A DNA stretch of 49,840 nucleotides from JBKECY01 sp047975025 (GTDB taxonomy: Bacteria; Bacillota; Clostridia; Lachnospirales; Lachnospiraceae), in NCBI GenBank assembly GCA_047975025.1, contig JBKECY010000078.1, forward strand, positions 1 through 49,840. Reading direction: 5' to 3'. Positions 8,448-17,198 of this stretch are shown here, one piece after another. The notes below the pieces were generated by a model. The model saw only the letters and a program-made list of their open reading frames with translations, made no database searches and was not told where the DNA came from. The first letter of the stretch is position 1, and each line of letters starts with the position of its first letter. The translations under genes and the position numbers were made by a program.

Positions 8448-8485
8448 AACGAGAAGAAGACACGCACTGCGGGTCTCTTCTCGTT
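8448..8485 (-). promoter_or_regulatory. Intercistronic hairpin between binding protein and livH
   Basis: A perfect 10-bp inverted repeat (AACGAGAAGA / TCTTCTCGTT) encloses a further GC-rich inner stem. There is no T-run, so it is more likely an mRNA-stabilising or processing structure than a full terminator. It would favour higher levels of the upstream binding-protein mRNA. Confidence 0.7.
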
Positions 8486-8526
8486 CATGTATCCCTCGGT
8501 AACTGCCTCTTGGTCGAGCAGCACTC

Positions 8527-9690
8527 TTATAATTCTACATAGGCACCATTTTTGATTTCCAGTACCATTGGTGCTTTGTTAGGCTCGCCATCTGCATTCC
8601 AGGTAAGTTCCGGTGCAGTTACACCTTCTACTGTAATTTCTGTCATGGCTGTTTTTAACAAATCACAAATCTCTGAGGAATCCATATCTACGGTCACACC
8701 GCCTTGTTCCATCGCTGCTTTAATGATATAAATACCATCATACGCATCGGCTGCGAACTGGTTCGGAGTCTCACCATATTCCTCTTCATAGGCAGCTACA
8801 AAATTCTGAATCTTCTCACTTTCTGAGCTTACTGAGAAAGGTGAAAGGAATACAACACCCTCAGCCACTGCCGGGTCAAATCCTTCTACATTTAAGATTC
8901 CGTCGATTCCGTCACATCCGAAGAAGATCGGATCGAACTGCATAGATGCTGCCTGCTTGAGTACCAGTGAAGCCTCTGTATAATAGAATGGCAGGAATAC
9001 AAGCTCTGCACCTGCATCCTTAGCTTTTTGCAACTGTACGGAAAAATCTGTTTTATTATCTGCTGTAAAAGCCTCCGCTGCTACGATATCCAGTCCCACT
9101 TCCTGTGCCTGGGCAGCAAATGCTTCGTAAATTCCGGTCGAGTATGTATCTGAGCTATCATAGATGACAGCGATTTTCTGTGCCAGGCTGTTATCTGCGA
9201 TATAATCTGCGGATACCTGACCTTGGCTCGGATCTGAGAAACATACGCGGAATGCATTGTCATATTTGATTGCATCCACTGCGGTTGCTGAAGGTGTCAG
9301 CAGGAACATATTATCATTGTATGCTTCTTCACCTACTGCGATACAAGGTGCAGAAGTAACTGTACCGAGCAATGCCTGCATACCCCAGTCTTTTAATGTG
9401 TTGTAGGCATTCACAGCTTTTTCCTGATCATGCTCGTCATCCTGAAAATTAAATTCGATGTTCACGCCGTTGATACCGCCTGCGGCATTGATTTCATCTA
9501 CTGCCAGCTGTGCACCGTTTTTGACGGCGGTTCCATAGACTGCAGCGCCTCCGGTCGTTGGTCCAATGCCGCCGATCTTAAACGCCGTACTTTCTGTTGT
9601 TTCCTCCTTAGCACCTCCACAGGCTGCCAGAGAAGTGACTGCCATTGCCGCTAGTAAGATTGTACTGATAATTCTTTTGTATTTTTTCAT
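8527..9690 (-). CDS. livJ: Branched-chain amino acid ABC transporter, substrate-binding lipoprotein
   Basis: A 387-residue periplasmic-binding-fold protein of the LivJ/LivK type (Peripla_BP_6). The signal peptide ends in a lipobox SLAAC with the lipidated Cys at 24, so it is membrane-anchored outside the cell. The mature start IGGIGPTTGGAAVYGTAVKNGAQLA and later EYGETPNQFAADAYDGIYII are classic for the family. It is the first gene of the operon. The ATG at 9690 is chosen because the hydrophobic signal follows directly and GGAAAG is upstream. The ligand could be a branched-chain amino acid or another small amide; sequence alone does not decide. Confidence 0.9.
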   Translation of the reverse strand: MKKYKRIISTILLAAMAVTSLAACGGAKEETTESTAFKIGGIGPTTGGAAVYGTAVKNGAQLAVDEINAAGGINGVNIEFNFQDDEHDQEKAVNAYNTLKDWGMQALLGTVTSAPCIAVGEEAYNDNMFLLTPSATAVDAIKYDNAFRVCFSDPSQGQVSADYIADNSLAQKIAVIYDSSDTYSTGIYEAFAAQAQEVGLDIVAAEAFTADNKTDFSVQLQKAKDAGAELVFLPFYYTEASLVLKQAASMQFDPIFFGCDGIDGILNVEGFDPAVAEGVVFLSPFSVSSESEKIQNFVAAYEEEYGETPNQFAADAYDGIYIIKAAMEQGGVTVDMDSSEICDLLKTAMTEITVEGVTAPELTWNADGEPNKAPMVLEIKNGAYVEL

Positions 9691-9727
9691 ATTTTCTTTC
9701 CGTTTCCTTCCTAAACTTTTGTAATTC

Positions 9728-9756
9728 ATAATACATTTATCTACTTATTTTGTCAA
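9728..9756 (-). promoter_or_regulatory. Promoter of the liv operon
   Basis: Consensus TTGACA (9756-9751), 17-base spacer, TATTAT (9733-9728), reading leftwards. The -35 box overlaps the stop codon of the upstream ATP-grasp gene, so the liv operon has its own promoter even though that gene is on the same strand. Confidence 0.75.
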
Positions 9757-11084
9757 TTCCCATTTGCAACCAGAGAAGCAACCGTCTCTTCGTTATATAC
9801 TGAGGAAATCACAGCTCCGTCAGAGAGTCTGGAGTAGATGCCTGAAAATCTGCCGTTATAGGTGAACAGCCCTGTCATATTAGCATACATCTTCCACCTA
9901 GGCTCCGCTTTCATCATATAGACATTCGGTGTTCTGTAAGGCGGGCAATATTCCTGAATCAGGTAGCCTTCTCCCACGCTTTTGTCCAGCACCTCCTGCC
10001 ACTGCTGTGCCTCGTAGTCAATCCCGGCATACACGCCGCGTGAACCATAGGAATCCATGGGCTTGATAATCCACTGTGCTCTGTCGCTTACGATGTCATG
10101 CTCCTTGTAATAGCTGTCAAGCACATACGTCCTCGGAACATGCTCCCGCACAAACTGCTGCTCCTGCGGTGTCAGAATCTGTAACGTCCTCGCATCATGC
10201 AGCGCCATAAAAAACGCTTTGTGATGTGCCAGCTGTGTCCTGAAACTGCCCAGCAGACAGACATCCGTATGCAGTGCCGCCTGAATAAAGTCCTGTACTT
10301 CCCCGAAGCGGTCCATAATATCTGCCGTTACAGCACGCCTGTAAATAATGTCAATCTTTCGGCCGGTCTGCTGTGAGTAGAGGGAACCACCCTCATACTT
10401 CATCTGCCTGATATCACATACTTCCGCCGTATAACCGTATTTTTGAAAATGACCCATAAAGGCATCAAAGTCCTGCAGATGCCCGCGGTCCAGAAAGTCC
10501 ACGATCGCTACATGAGGGTTCTCAACCTTTTTCTCATATGTCTCGTAAATTCTGCCGACTTCTATGACCCAGGATTCGAACAGGGAAAATGTATTGAATT
10601 GTTCTTCTTCTCTTAGCTTTTGTACCACATTGTTATACTGGAGTGCCTCTTCGAGCACTTCGTTGTCAATCATGGCACTGGTTCCGTCCGTATTGATTTC
10701 ACAGAATTTGAAACTTCCATCTTCTTCGTTATAAAAAATATCCAGTCGGGCAATCGGTACACTGGTCGTATAGCCGGAGGGTGTACAGATCAGCTGTTCA
10801 AGTTCCTTGGAAAATGGAAACAGCGTCCTGTACTCCCGGTCGGCAATATACTGCTGTACAACCTTCTCCATGATGCCATACGTTGTCTTGACAATTTTGC
10901 GAAACGCAGCCGTCTCGTGTCTGGTAAAGATTTTGGGCAGCTGCAATGTAGCCACGCATTGATGGACTTCGTTCAGACAGGAATCTTTGATAAAAGCATC
11001 GACTCTGCGTCCTGACTTCACACTCGCGGTAAAATCCTGGTTGGCGATTTCCTCCATGCGTGACTGGTACTCTTGAATTTTCAT
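9753..11084 (-). CDS. ATP-grasp enzyme, glutathionylspermidine synthase-like
   Basis: A 443-residue protein with the layout of glutathionylspermidine-synthase-type ATP-grasp ligases. An acidic metal/substrate loop is CEINTDGTSAM (128-138). YRRAVTADIM lies at 248-257, the ATP-binding strand-loop WIIKPMDSYGSRGVYAG at 338-354 and YLIQEYC at 374-380. Such enzymes join a carboxylate to an amine through an acyl phosphate. No amidase domain is fused, so it is not the bifunctional E. coli Gsp enzyme. The partner substrates are unknown. It begins 29 bases after a nitroreductase-family gene and is probably co-transcribed with it. GGAGAT precedes the start. Confidence 0.7.
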   Translation of the reverse strand: MKIQEYQSRMEEIANQDFTASVKSGRRVDAFIKDSCLNEVHQCVATLQLPKIFTRHETAAFRKIVKTTYGIMEKVVQQYIADREYRTLFPFSKELEQLICTPSGYTTSVPIARLDIFYNEEDGSFKFCEINTDGTSAMIDNEVLEEALQYNNVVQKLREEEQFNTFSLFESWVIEVGRIYETYEKKVENPHVAIVDFLDRGHLQDFDAFMGHFQKYGYTAEVCDIRQMKYEGGSLYSQQTGRKIDIIYRRAVTADIMDRFGEVQDFIQAALHTDVCLLGSFRTQLAHHKAFFMALHDARTLQILTPQEQQFVREHVPRTYVLDSYYKEHDIVSDRAQWIIKPMDSYGSRGVYAGIDYEAQQWQEVLDKSVGEGYLIQEYCPPYRTPNVYMMKAEPRWKMYANMTGLFTYNGRFSGIYSRLSDGAVISSVYNEETVASLVANGN

Positions 11085-11113
11085 TTTTTCATAATCTCCA
11101 ATACATTTCGCTA

Positions 11114-11716
11114 CTATGAGCGATATATTTTCAAACGCTCACTCAGCGGCAGGAATTCTTTGTTTCCCGGCTCGCCATATGGTACACCGAACGGCTGCTG
11201 GCCGCGGAGTCTCCATGAATCCGGAACATTCCACTCTTTTTTTACAGCCGCATCAATCAGTGGGTTGTAGTGCTGCAGACTGCCGCCCATTCCCTCTGCA
11301 TCGAGTGCTGTCCACAGTGAGAGCTGCAGCATGCCGCATGCCTGCTCCGCCCATACACCAAAATTATCGGCATACAAGGGGAAGTTTTCTTCTAATGTTT
11401 TCGTAATGGCATCATCGGTAAATGTCAGAATTGTCATGTAGCCGGCTTTGAATCCGTCTAACTTTTCCTGCGTCTTGGCGAATGCCTCTGCCGGAACTAC
11501 TTTCTTGAGTGTTTCTGCTACGATATCCCACAATTTGTCATGCTCTTTTCCGAACAGAACAACAGCTTTTGCTGTCTGGCTGTGAAATGCGGATGGTGTA
11601 TGCAGCAGAGATAATTCCACGATTTCCTGAATGCGCTCATCTGAAACAGAGCTTTCTTTTTTTATCTCGTAATAGGATCTTCTGTCTTTTACTGCTGTTA
11701 AAAAGTCTTTTGCCAT
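11114..11716 (-). CDS. Nitroreductase family protein
   Basis: A 200-residue FMN-dependent nitroreductase-fold protein of the short HBN1/Frm2-like subgroup. An N-terminal DRRSYYEI, central LLHTPSAFHSQTAKAVVLFG (the FMN/substrate region), a helix beginning WAEQACGMLQLSLWTALDAEGMGGSLQHYN and a C-terminal PFGVPYGEPGNKEFLPLSERL fit that subgroup. It would reduce nitroaromatics, quinones or similar acceptors with NAD(P)H. The ATG at 11716 has AGAGAGG at good distance; a GTG three codons earlier would overlap that site. It is the first gene of a two-gene unit with the ATP-grasp enzyme. Confidence 0.85.
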   Translation of the reverse strand: MAKDFLTAVKDRRSYYEIKKESSVSDERIQEIVELSLLHTPSAFHSQTAKAVVLFGKEHDKLWDIVAETLKKVVPAEAFAKTQEKLDGFKAGYMTILTFTDDAITKTLEENFPLYADNFGVWAEQACGMLQLSLWTALDAEGMGGSLQHYNPLIDAAVKKEWNVPDSWRLRGQQPFGVPYGEPGNKEFLPLSERLKIYRS

Positions 11717-11780
11717 ATTTGACACCTCTCTTTTTGATTATTTTTATCATATATTCTGTAAATACTAAGTCTACACATCT

Positions 11781-11809
11781 ATATTATACTTAAATCTAAC
11801 AGAAGTCAA
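11781..11809 (-). promoter_or_regulatory. Promoter of nitroreductase/ATP-grasp unit
   Basis: TTGACT (11809-11804), 17-base spacer, TAATAT (11786-11781), reading leftwards, 65 bases before the start codon. A TATAAT offset by two bases gives a 15-base spacer as an alternative. Confidence 0.5.
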
Positions 11810-11840
11810 AACAGTTCTTGAATGCTTTACAAAAAAACTC

Positions 11841-11868
11841 TTGCATTTTCTGTAAAAGAGAGTATTTT
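11841..11868 (+). promoter_or_regulatory. Possible promoter of the Rrf2-YhgE unit
   Basis: TTGCAT at 11841-11846, 16-base spacer, TATTTT at 11863-11868. It lies between short TTTACA/TGTAAA inverted arms (11826-11857) that could be an operator. Both boxes are weak. Confidence 0.35.
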
Positions 11869-11940
11869 ATAAGAAGGAACGTTTGTGGATATTATATGTC
11901 CATAATGGATGTTCTGTATCTATGAAAAGAGGTGAATCTT

Positions 11941-12432
11941 ATGAAATTAACCAAAGGCTTCGAACAAAGCGCCTGCATTATCACTCTGTTGGCAACACAA
12001 CAGCAAAGCACGCCTGTCACATCGCACGCCATCAACCGACGGCTGCACGGCTCCCCTACGTATCTGCGAAAGCTGATTCGTAAGCTGGTCGTATCCGGTC
12101 TGGTCGTATCCGTCTCCGGCAACAACGGCGGTTTTGCACTTTCACGCCCTCCGGAACAGATTACACTATGTGACATTGTCGAAGCCGTCGAGGGACGAAT
12201 TGAGACATACCCGGCTTCCGGACTGATCAATCAGGTATTCAAGGAAATGAAGACCGGAGCAGAACAGATCATCAAAAAGGTGTTCGCAGATGCCGACAGT
12301 ATGTGGCGCAATGTGCTGCTTAGTAAAAACGTCCTCTCCCTTATTCAGGAAACCATTGGCAAAAAAGAGCTTCCGCAGATTGACTGGAATGAGTTCTCGG
12401 ACGAAAAGCCCCACTTGTTCTCGAAATTCTAG
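11941..12432 (+). CDS. Rrf2 family transcriptional regulator
   Basis: A 163-residue winged-helix regulator. The helix-turn-helix spans about residues 26-52 (TSHAINRRLHGSPTYLRKLIRKLV), followed by the family's wing SGNNGGFALSRP (59-70) and the dimer helix start ITLCDIVEAVEGRI. Only Cys12 and Cys77 are present, so the three-cysteine Fe-S motif of IscR/NsrR-type members is absent. It probably senses something else, such as a thiol signal or a small ligand. The ATG at 11941 has AGAGGTG upstream; a GTG three codons earlier is less likely. It ends 19 bases before the YhgE/Pip gene and is the likely regulator of that gene. Confidence 0.85.
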   Translation: MKLTKGFEQSACIITLLATQQQSTPVTSHAINRRLHGSPTYLRKLIRKLVVSGLVVSVSGNNGGFALSRPPEQITLCDIVEAVEGRIETYPASGLINQVFKEMKTGAEQIIKKVFADADSMWRNVLLSKNVLSLIQETIGKKELPQIDWNEFSDEKPHLFSKF

Positions 12433-12451
12433 CGTCAGCAGGAGAATAATT

Positions 12452-15301
12452 ATGATAAAAAATGAACTCGGTAAGATCACAAAAGACAAGCTGCTGCTCT
12501 TGACAGTGCTTGTCGTTAGTTGTATTCCCATATTATATGCATCTGTCTTTCTAAAGTCCATCTGGGCCCCCTATGGAAAAACAGACCAGCTGCCCGTAGC
12601 TGTAGTTAATGAAGACCAGGGCGCACAGCTTAATGGAGTCACCTTAAACGTGGGGGATTCCCTGGTAGACAAACTCAAAGAAGACAGTTCACTCGACTGG
12701 CAGTTCGTCTCCGCCAAAACAGCCCGCGAAGGACTGGAATCTCAGAAATACTACATGGTAATCACTCTGCCGGAGGATTTTTCCGCAGATGCCGCAACGG
12801 TGCTGGACAGCACACCTCAGCAGATGCAGATTGACTATACGACCAATCCCAGCATGAACTATCTCGGGCAGGTCATCAGCAATCAGGCCGCCTCCGAACT
12901 AAAGGCGGAAGTTTCAGCTAGTGTCACCAAGCAGTATGCCCAGACTATGATCGAGATGATCAGCACACTCTCGGACGGCATGACAGAGGCCTCCGACGGC
13001 ATTGTGACATTAAAAAACGGCAGCACACAGCTTGCTTTGGGCAGCAGTACTCTGCGCCAGAATCTGGATACACTCGCAGACAGCAGTATCACACTCTCCG
13101 AGGGCACACAGACACTTGACGATGGAATTATGGCTTACACACAGGGCTCCGAGACACTAGGTGACGGCATTGCCTCACTTGACAGCGGACTCTCAGAGCT
13201 TGCCTCCAAGGTTCCCGCACTGACCTCCGGTACGCAGCAACTTGCCGGCGGCTCCGCTTCACTGTCCGAGGGGCTTTCCCAATACACGAACGGGGTCGCT
13301 TCACTGACGACCGGTGCCTCCTCGTTATATACGGGGCTTAGCTCCCTAAGCAGCAGCCTGCCTTCTCTGACAAGCGGTACCAGTCAGTTAAGTGCCGGAG
13401 CCGCCACCTTGCAGACCGGTGTGACCAACTATACGAATGGGGTCGCCTCTGTCTACAACGGCACGCAAAGTCTGGTAAAAAGCAATACCCAGCTGACAAC
13501 CGGTGCCGCCTCTCTGGCAGCCGGTATCCGCAGTGTATCCACTCAGATCACAGCCGGACTTTCCGCACTGCCAACCGTCGATACCGCTGAATTGACACAG
13601 CTTACCACCGGAACTGCCTCTCTGGCAGAACAGGCTCCTGCCTTGCAGCAGGCCGCTTCCGGCGTATCTGCCGGGGTGTCCGCCGTACAGCAGCAATTAT
13701 CGACTGTACCGGATACTGATTTACAGACACTGGCCACACTGGATACCGACTCTTTTGCTGCACTTTCAACCGAGCAGCAGGCCGCATTGCTGCAGCAGAT
13801 CAATGCACTTGCCTCTACGGTTCAGACTGCCAAGAGCACCACAGCGTCAATCAGCGACTACGCAGCTTCCGTTGCACAGGGAACACAGGCGATTGCCGCA
13901 ACAGCACCTGCACTTAAGGAGGGTGTCTCGGAGCTGGCCACCGGCGCGTCTTCCCTATCCGGGCTTAGTACCCAGATTCCGGCCATTACCGCCGGGCTGA
14001 CACAATTGCAGCAGGGAGCCGACTCTTTGTCCAGCGGTATCACCACCTATACACAAGGGGTAAGCTCTGTGGATACGGGACTCGGCAAATTAGCCGGGAA
14101 TTCTGCCGCACTGACCGCAGGTGCCAGTCAGGTAAGCAGCGGCAGCCAGACATTGAAGGCCTCCGTTCCCGCGCTGACGCAAGGCGCTTCTGCCCTGTCT
14201 GCCGGTTCCGCTTCCCTGCTCACCGGTGCACAGACACTCAAGAACTCCTCGGGTGCGCTGACGACCGGTGCCGATACTTTAACCGCCGGTCTTACCACAC
14301 TTGCTGCAAGTACACCGGCTTTACAAGAGGGTACGAGCGCACTGACATCCGTCAGTCAGGCACTTCTCCAAGGCAGCCGGACACTGGTATCCAAGAATTC
14401 CGAATTGACCGACGGCTCAGGCCAGCTGGCAGCCGCCACCTCAACACTGCGTGACGGTACGGCTGCCCTTGCATCCGGAGGCACAGAACTCGAAGAGGGA
14501 ATGCAGACACTGACGGGCGGTATTCAGACGCTGTCTGACGAATTCAGTGTGGCAACAGACAAATTAAGCCAGCTGCATCTCAACGACAATACCGCTGCCA
14601 TGATTGCTTCACCGGATACACTCAACCAAAGCAGCATCAGCGATGTGCCTAACTACGGACATGCACTGGCTCCGTATTTCTTATCCGTATCCTTGTTCGT
14701 CGGATGCCTCATATTCAACTTTGTGTATCCGATTCGTAAAATTGCAAAAAAAGAAGGCACCGCAGGTGCCTGGTTCAGAAGCAAAGCTTTTATGGGATTT
14801 CTCGCCGCCACCGCAATGGCTGTCATCATCGGTTCTGTCATGCGGCTGCTGGGACTTACCGTTGCACATCCGGTGCAGTATTTCATCATCCTGCTGTCAT
14901 CGGCGTATGCCTCTATGTACCTGATCATGCTTTTGGCCATGGCATTCGACAACCCCGGACGATTTGTCGCCATGGTGCTGCTGGTACTGCAATTGGGCGC
15001 TTCCGGCGGTACCTTCCCGATGCAGCTGACCGGCTCTTTCTACAATGCACTGCATCCGTTCCTTCCTATGACATATTCCATCTATGGACTGCGTCAGGCC
15101 ATAAGCTCCGGGCTGGGAACCGGTACCTTTACACAGAGTGCCGCTGTCCTGCTGAGTATTTCGGCCGCTTCCATTACCTTATTATATTGTGTTATGCGTC
15201 TACTCAAGAAGCGTCATATGGATGGCACTTCACAACTACACGATAACCAGGCGTTATTAGATACCACTTATAGAAAAAAGGAACGGTATTCGATCTGGTA
15301 G
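12452..15301 (+). CDS. YhgE/Pip domain-containing giant membrane protein
   Basis: A 949-residue protein of the YhgE/Pip (phage infection protein) family, related to the ABC-2-type permease fold and to EsaA/YueB. One N-terminal transmembrane helix (about 14-36) leads into the family's LPVAVVNEDQGA (47-58). An extracytoplasmic region of about 500 residues (roughly 180-700) follows, built of degenerate L-x-x-G repeats (TLDDGI, YTNGVASL, LTTGAASL, LQQGADSLSSG), probably a long coiled stalk. About five C-terminal transmembrane helices follow (730-920). The start ATG has AGGAG seven bases upstream. Characterised relatives are phage receptors or parts of secretion systems; the job here is unknown. 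The repetitive DNA makes it prone to length variation. Opposite-strand frames across the repeats are artefacts. Confidence 0.88.
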   Translation: MIKNELGKITKDKLLLLTVLVVSCIPILYASVFLKSIWAPYGKTDQLPVAVVNEDQGAQLNGVTLNVGDSLVDKLKEDSSLDWQFVSAKTAREGLESQKYYMVITLPEDFSADAATVLDSTPQQMQIDYTTNPSMNYLGQVISNQAASELKAEVSASVTKQYAQTMIEMISTLSDGMTEASDGIVTLKNGSTQLALGSSTLRQNLDTLADSSITLSEGTQTLDDGIMAYTQGSETLGDGIASLDSGLSELASKVPALTSGTQQLAGGSASLSEGLSQYTNGVASLTTGASSLYTGLSSLSSSLPSLTSGTSQLSAGAATLQTGVTNYTNGVASVYNGTQSLVKSNTQLTTGAASLAAGIRSVSTQITAGLSALPTVDTAELTQLTTGTASLAEQAPALQQAASGVSAGVSAVQQQLSTVPDTDLQTLATLDTDSFAALSTEQQAALLQQINALASTVQTAKSTTASISDYAASVAQGTQAIAATAPALKEGVSELATGASSLSGLSTQIPAITAGLTQLQQGADSLSSGITTYTQGVSSVDTGLGKLAGNSAALTAGASQVSSGSQTLKASVPALTQGASALSAGSASLLTGAQTLKNSSGALTTGADTLTAGLTTLAASTPALQEGTSALTSVSQALLQGSRTLVSKNSELTDGSGQLAAATSTLRDGTAALASGGTELEEGMQTLTGGIQTLSDEFSVATDKLSQLHLNDNTAAMIASPDTLNQSSISDVPNYGHALAPYFLSVSLFVGCLIFNFVYPIRKIAKKEGTAGAWFRSKAFMGFLAATAMAVIIGSVMRLLGLTVAHPVQYFIILLSSAYASMYLIMLLAMAFDNPGRFVAMVLLVLQLGASGGTFPMQLTGSFYNALHPFLPMTYSIYGLRQAISSGLGTGTFTQSAAVLLSISAASITLLYCVMRLLKKRHMDGTSQLHDNQALLDTTYRKKERYSIW

Positions 15302-15309
15302 GTTTCGCC

Positions 15310-16266
15310 CTATTCCTTTGCCCTGGTCTTTTTCTCAAAGTTGAGCCTTTGCTCTTCTACGACCAGCGGCCGATGAACCAGGCGGGCATGAACCGAGAGC
15401 AGATATTCGCCCAGCAACCCTATAAAGAGAAGCTGGATTCCACCCATGAGAAACACTCCGATTAGCATAGGAGCCTGGCCCGCTGCAAAGCGGTCCCAGA
15501 AAATTAATTTTAATATCAGATACACAATCGCGATGAGAATAGAAACTCCGCTGGCCACAAAGCCAAGCAGGGTTGCTATTCTCAAACCGATTTTAGTGTA
15601 ACTGGTGAAGGAAAGCATGGCCGCATCATACAAGGTGTACCAGTTATTATGTGTTTTGCCGCCCCTGCGTTTCTCCTGCTCATAAGCAATCTCAACATGA
15701 TCCGGTGCATACTCCGCCACGATTCCACGCAGGAACGGTGTAGGATCATCCAAGTCACGCAGGATTTCCACAAAAGAGGCATCGTACAGGCCAAACCCTG
15801 TAAAATGCTCAATCTGCTCAACATCACTTAATTTCTTGATTACCTTATAATACGCACTTCGAAGCATATATAGAACCCGGCTTTCCCGGCTGCTCGTCTT
15901 AATGCCGCACACGACTTTCGCTCCGGCTTCCCACTCTTTTACAAATGCCATAATCAGATACAAGGGGTCCTGAAAATCACAGCACAAAAGAATCGTGCAA
16001 TCCCCGTCTGTCTGGCACATTCCATAGTAGGGGCTGTTGAACTGTCCAAAATTAGCCGTATTAAAAATCGCTTTGACTTTCTGGTCTTTCTGGCATATAC
16101 CGCGCAGCAGACTGCGTGTCCTGTCTTTTGATTTGTTATCAATAAATAAAATGTCATAGTCATAAGCGCTCAGTTCCTGCTGCACCAGAGCGCTTAACGC
16201 CTGGTACATCGCCTCGACATTTTCTTCTTCGTTATAGCAAGGAATGATAAATGATATTTTTTTCAT
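15310..16266 (-). CDS. Glycosyltransferase family 2, DPM1/GtrB-like with two C-terminal TM helices
   Basis: A 318-residue membrane-attached glycosyltransferase. The GT-A domain begins ISFIIPCYNEEENVEAMY (4-21), with ILFIDNKSKDRT (about 38-49) and an acidic LLCCDFQDP metal-binding site. Two hydrophobic helices near 225-250 and 262-285 match the ArnC/GtrB group, which transfers a sugar onto undecaprenyl phosphate. The ATG at 16266 is taken because AGGGAG precedes it; the frame extends upstream without a ribosome site. It is the last gene of the CDP-sugar operon, so it may load the finished sugar onto a lipid carrier. It is convergent with the YhgE gene, eight bases apart. Confidence 0.88.
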   Translation of the reverse strand: MKKISFIIPCYNEEENVEAMYQALSALVQQELSAYDYDILFIDNKSKDRTRSLLRGICQKDQKVKAIFNTANFGQFNSPYYGMCQTDGDCTILLCCDFQDPLYLIMAFVKEWEAGAKVVCGIKTSSRESRVLYMLRSAYYKVIKKLSDVEQIEHFTGFGLYDASFVEILRDLDDPTPFLRGIVAEYAPDHVEIAYEQEKRRGGKTHNNWYTLYDAAMLSFTSYTKIGLRIATLLGFVASGVSILIAIVYLILKLIFWDRFAAGQAPMLIGVFLMGGIQLLFIGLLGEYLLSVHARLVHRPLVVEEQRLNFEKKTRAKE

Positions 16267-16286
16267 GTGTATTCTCCCTATCCTGC

Positions 16287-17186
16287 CTATACATCCGCAG
16301 CCTGTGCCTGCCACCATGCCGCCGTACGCCGGATTCCTTCTGCAAAAGAAATGGCCGGTCTGAATCCTGTTGCCTCATATACCGCTGTCATATCAGCCTC
16401 CAGATGCATCACCTGCCCGGCCGCATAGGGAAGTGCTCCCATACGCAAAGGGACGGTGGCCTTCATGACTGTGTGAATCTCCTCAATATAGCTGCGCAGC
16501 GTTCTGGCCTCTCCGCTCCCCACTGGATAGCAGACACCCATATCTCCTTGCAGCGCCAGATGATACAGAATTTCAGCAGCATCCTGCGCATACAGGAAAT
16601 CCCAGATCTGCTCTCCTGGGGTATACTCCGGGGAAATCCCCCGGCTGAACTTGCGTATGCTGTCCATTACCAGAGTTTCCGCTCTGTCATGCGGCCCATA
16701 GACACTCAAGATACGTGCCCATATATGCCGGATTCCCAGCGATGCACACAGGCTGCGCGTTTCATAGAGTGCTTCACTCTTGGCGCGTCCATAGGCGTTC
16801 TCCGGATGTTCTCCCGCGGAAACGGTCAGTGCGCTGTGCAATCTGCCGCACTCTGCCTGGCTGCCCGTACCGACGAACACCCGACAGTTCAGCCGCCGGG
16901 CCAGTTGTACGGCTTCCGCGCTCCTGCGCACATTCTCCTGCTGCAGCACTGCATCCTGTCTCGCCGCTCCGGCACTTCCCTGCCACGCCAGATGAAACAG
17001 CGCGTCATAGGTCGTACTCTGCGGTTGTGTATGCAGCAGAGGATGCGGCAGAATCGCAGCGTTGCGGCGGCTGCCCTCATGCAATACCACGAACACAGGA
17101 ATCTGCCGCCGTTTTAGCTCCGCAAGCAAAGCCTGACCCACCACACCTGTGGCTCCTGTTACAATTGCGGATCGAATGGTCTTCAT
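16287..17186 (-). CDS. NAD(P)-dependent sugar epimerase/reductase (extended SDR)
   Basis: A 299-residue extended short-chain dehydrogenase with TGATGVVGQ at 10-18 (Rossmann loop) and the catalytic pair AYGRAKSEA (YxxxK). IWARILSVYGPHDRAETLV in the substrate domain is typical of nucleotide-sugar epimerases and 4-reductases. GGGAGG lies four bases before the ATG. In this operon it sits downstream of the CDP-4-keto-3,6-dideoxyhexose enzymes and a YerE-like protein. A plausible role is therefore reduction of the branched keto-sugar, as YerF does in yersiniose synthesis, or a 4-reductase step as in abequose synthesis. This is inferred from context, not from a specific motif. Confidence 0.8.
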   Translation of the reverse strand: MKTIRSAIVTGATGVVGQALLAELKRRQIPVFVVLHEGSRRNAAILPHPLLHTQPQSTTYDALFHLAWQGSAGAARQDAVLQQENVRRSAEAVQLARRLNCRVFVGTGSQAECGRLHSALTVSAGEHPENAYGRAKSEALYETRSLCASLGIRHIWARILSVYGPHDRAETLVMDSIRKFSRGISPEYTPGEQIWDFLYAQDAAEILYHLALQGDMGVCYPVGSGEARTLRSYIEEIHTVMKATVPLRMGALPYAAGQVMHLEADMTAVYEATGFRPAISFAEGIRRTAAWWQAQAADV

Positions 17187-17198
17187 TATGCCTCCCTG

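Noticed and set aside
11883..12083. Small plus-strand frame upstream of and into the Rrf2 gene
   Set aside because: It overlaps the Rrf2 gene in another frame and has no ribosome site. The leader is better explained as promoter and operator sequence.
12883..14046. Several minus-strand frames opposite the YhgE/Pip repeats
   Set aside because: They are Ser/Ala/Cys-rich shadows created by the repetitive codons, lack ribosome sites, and overlap each other.
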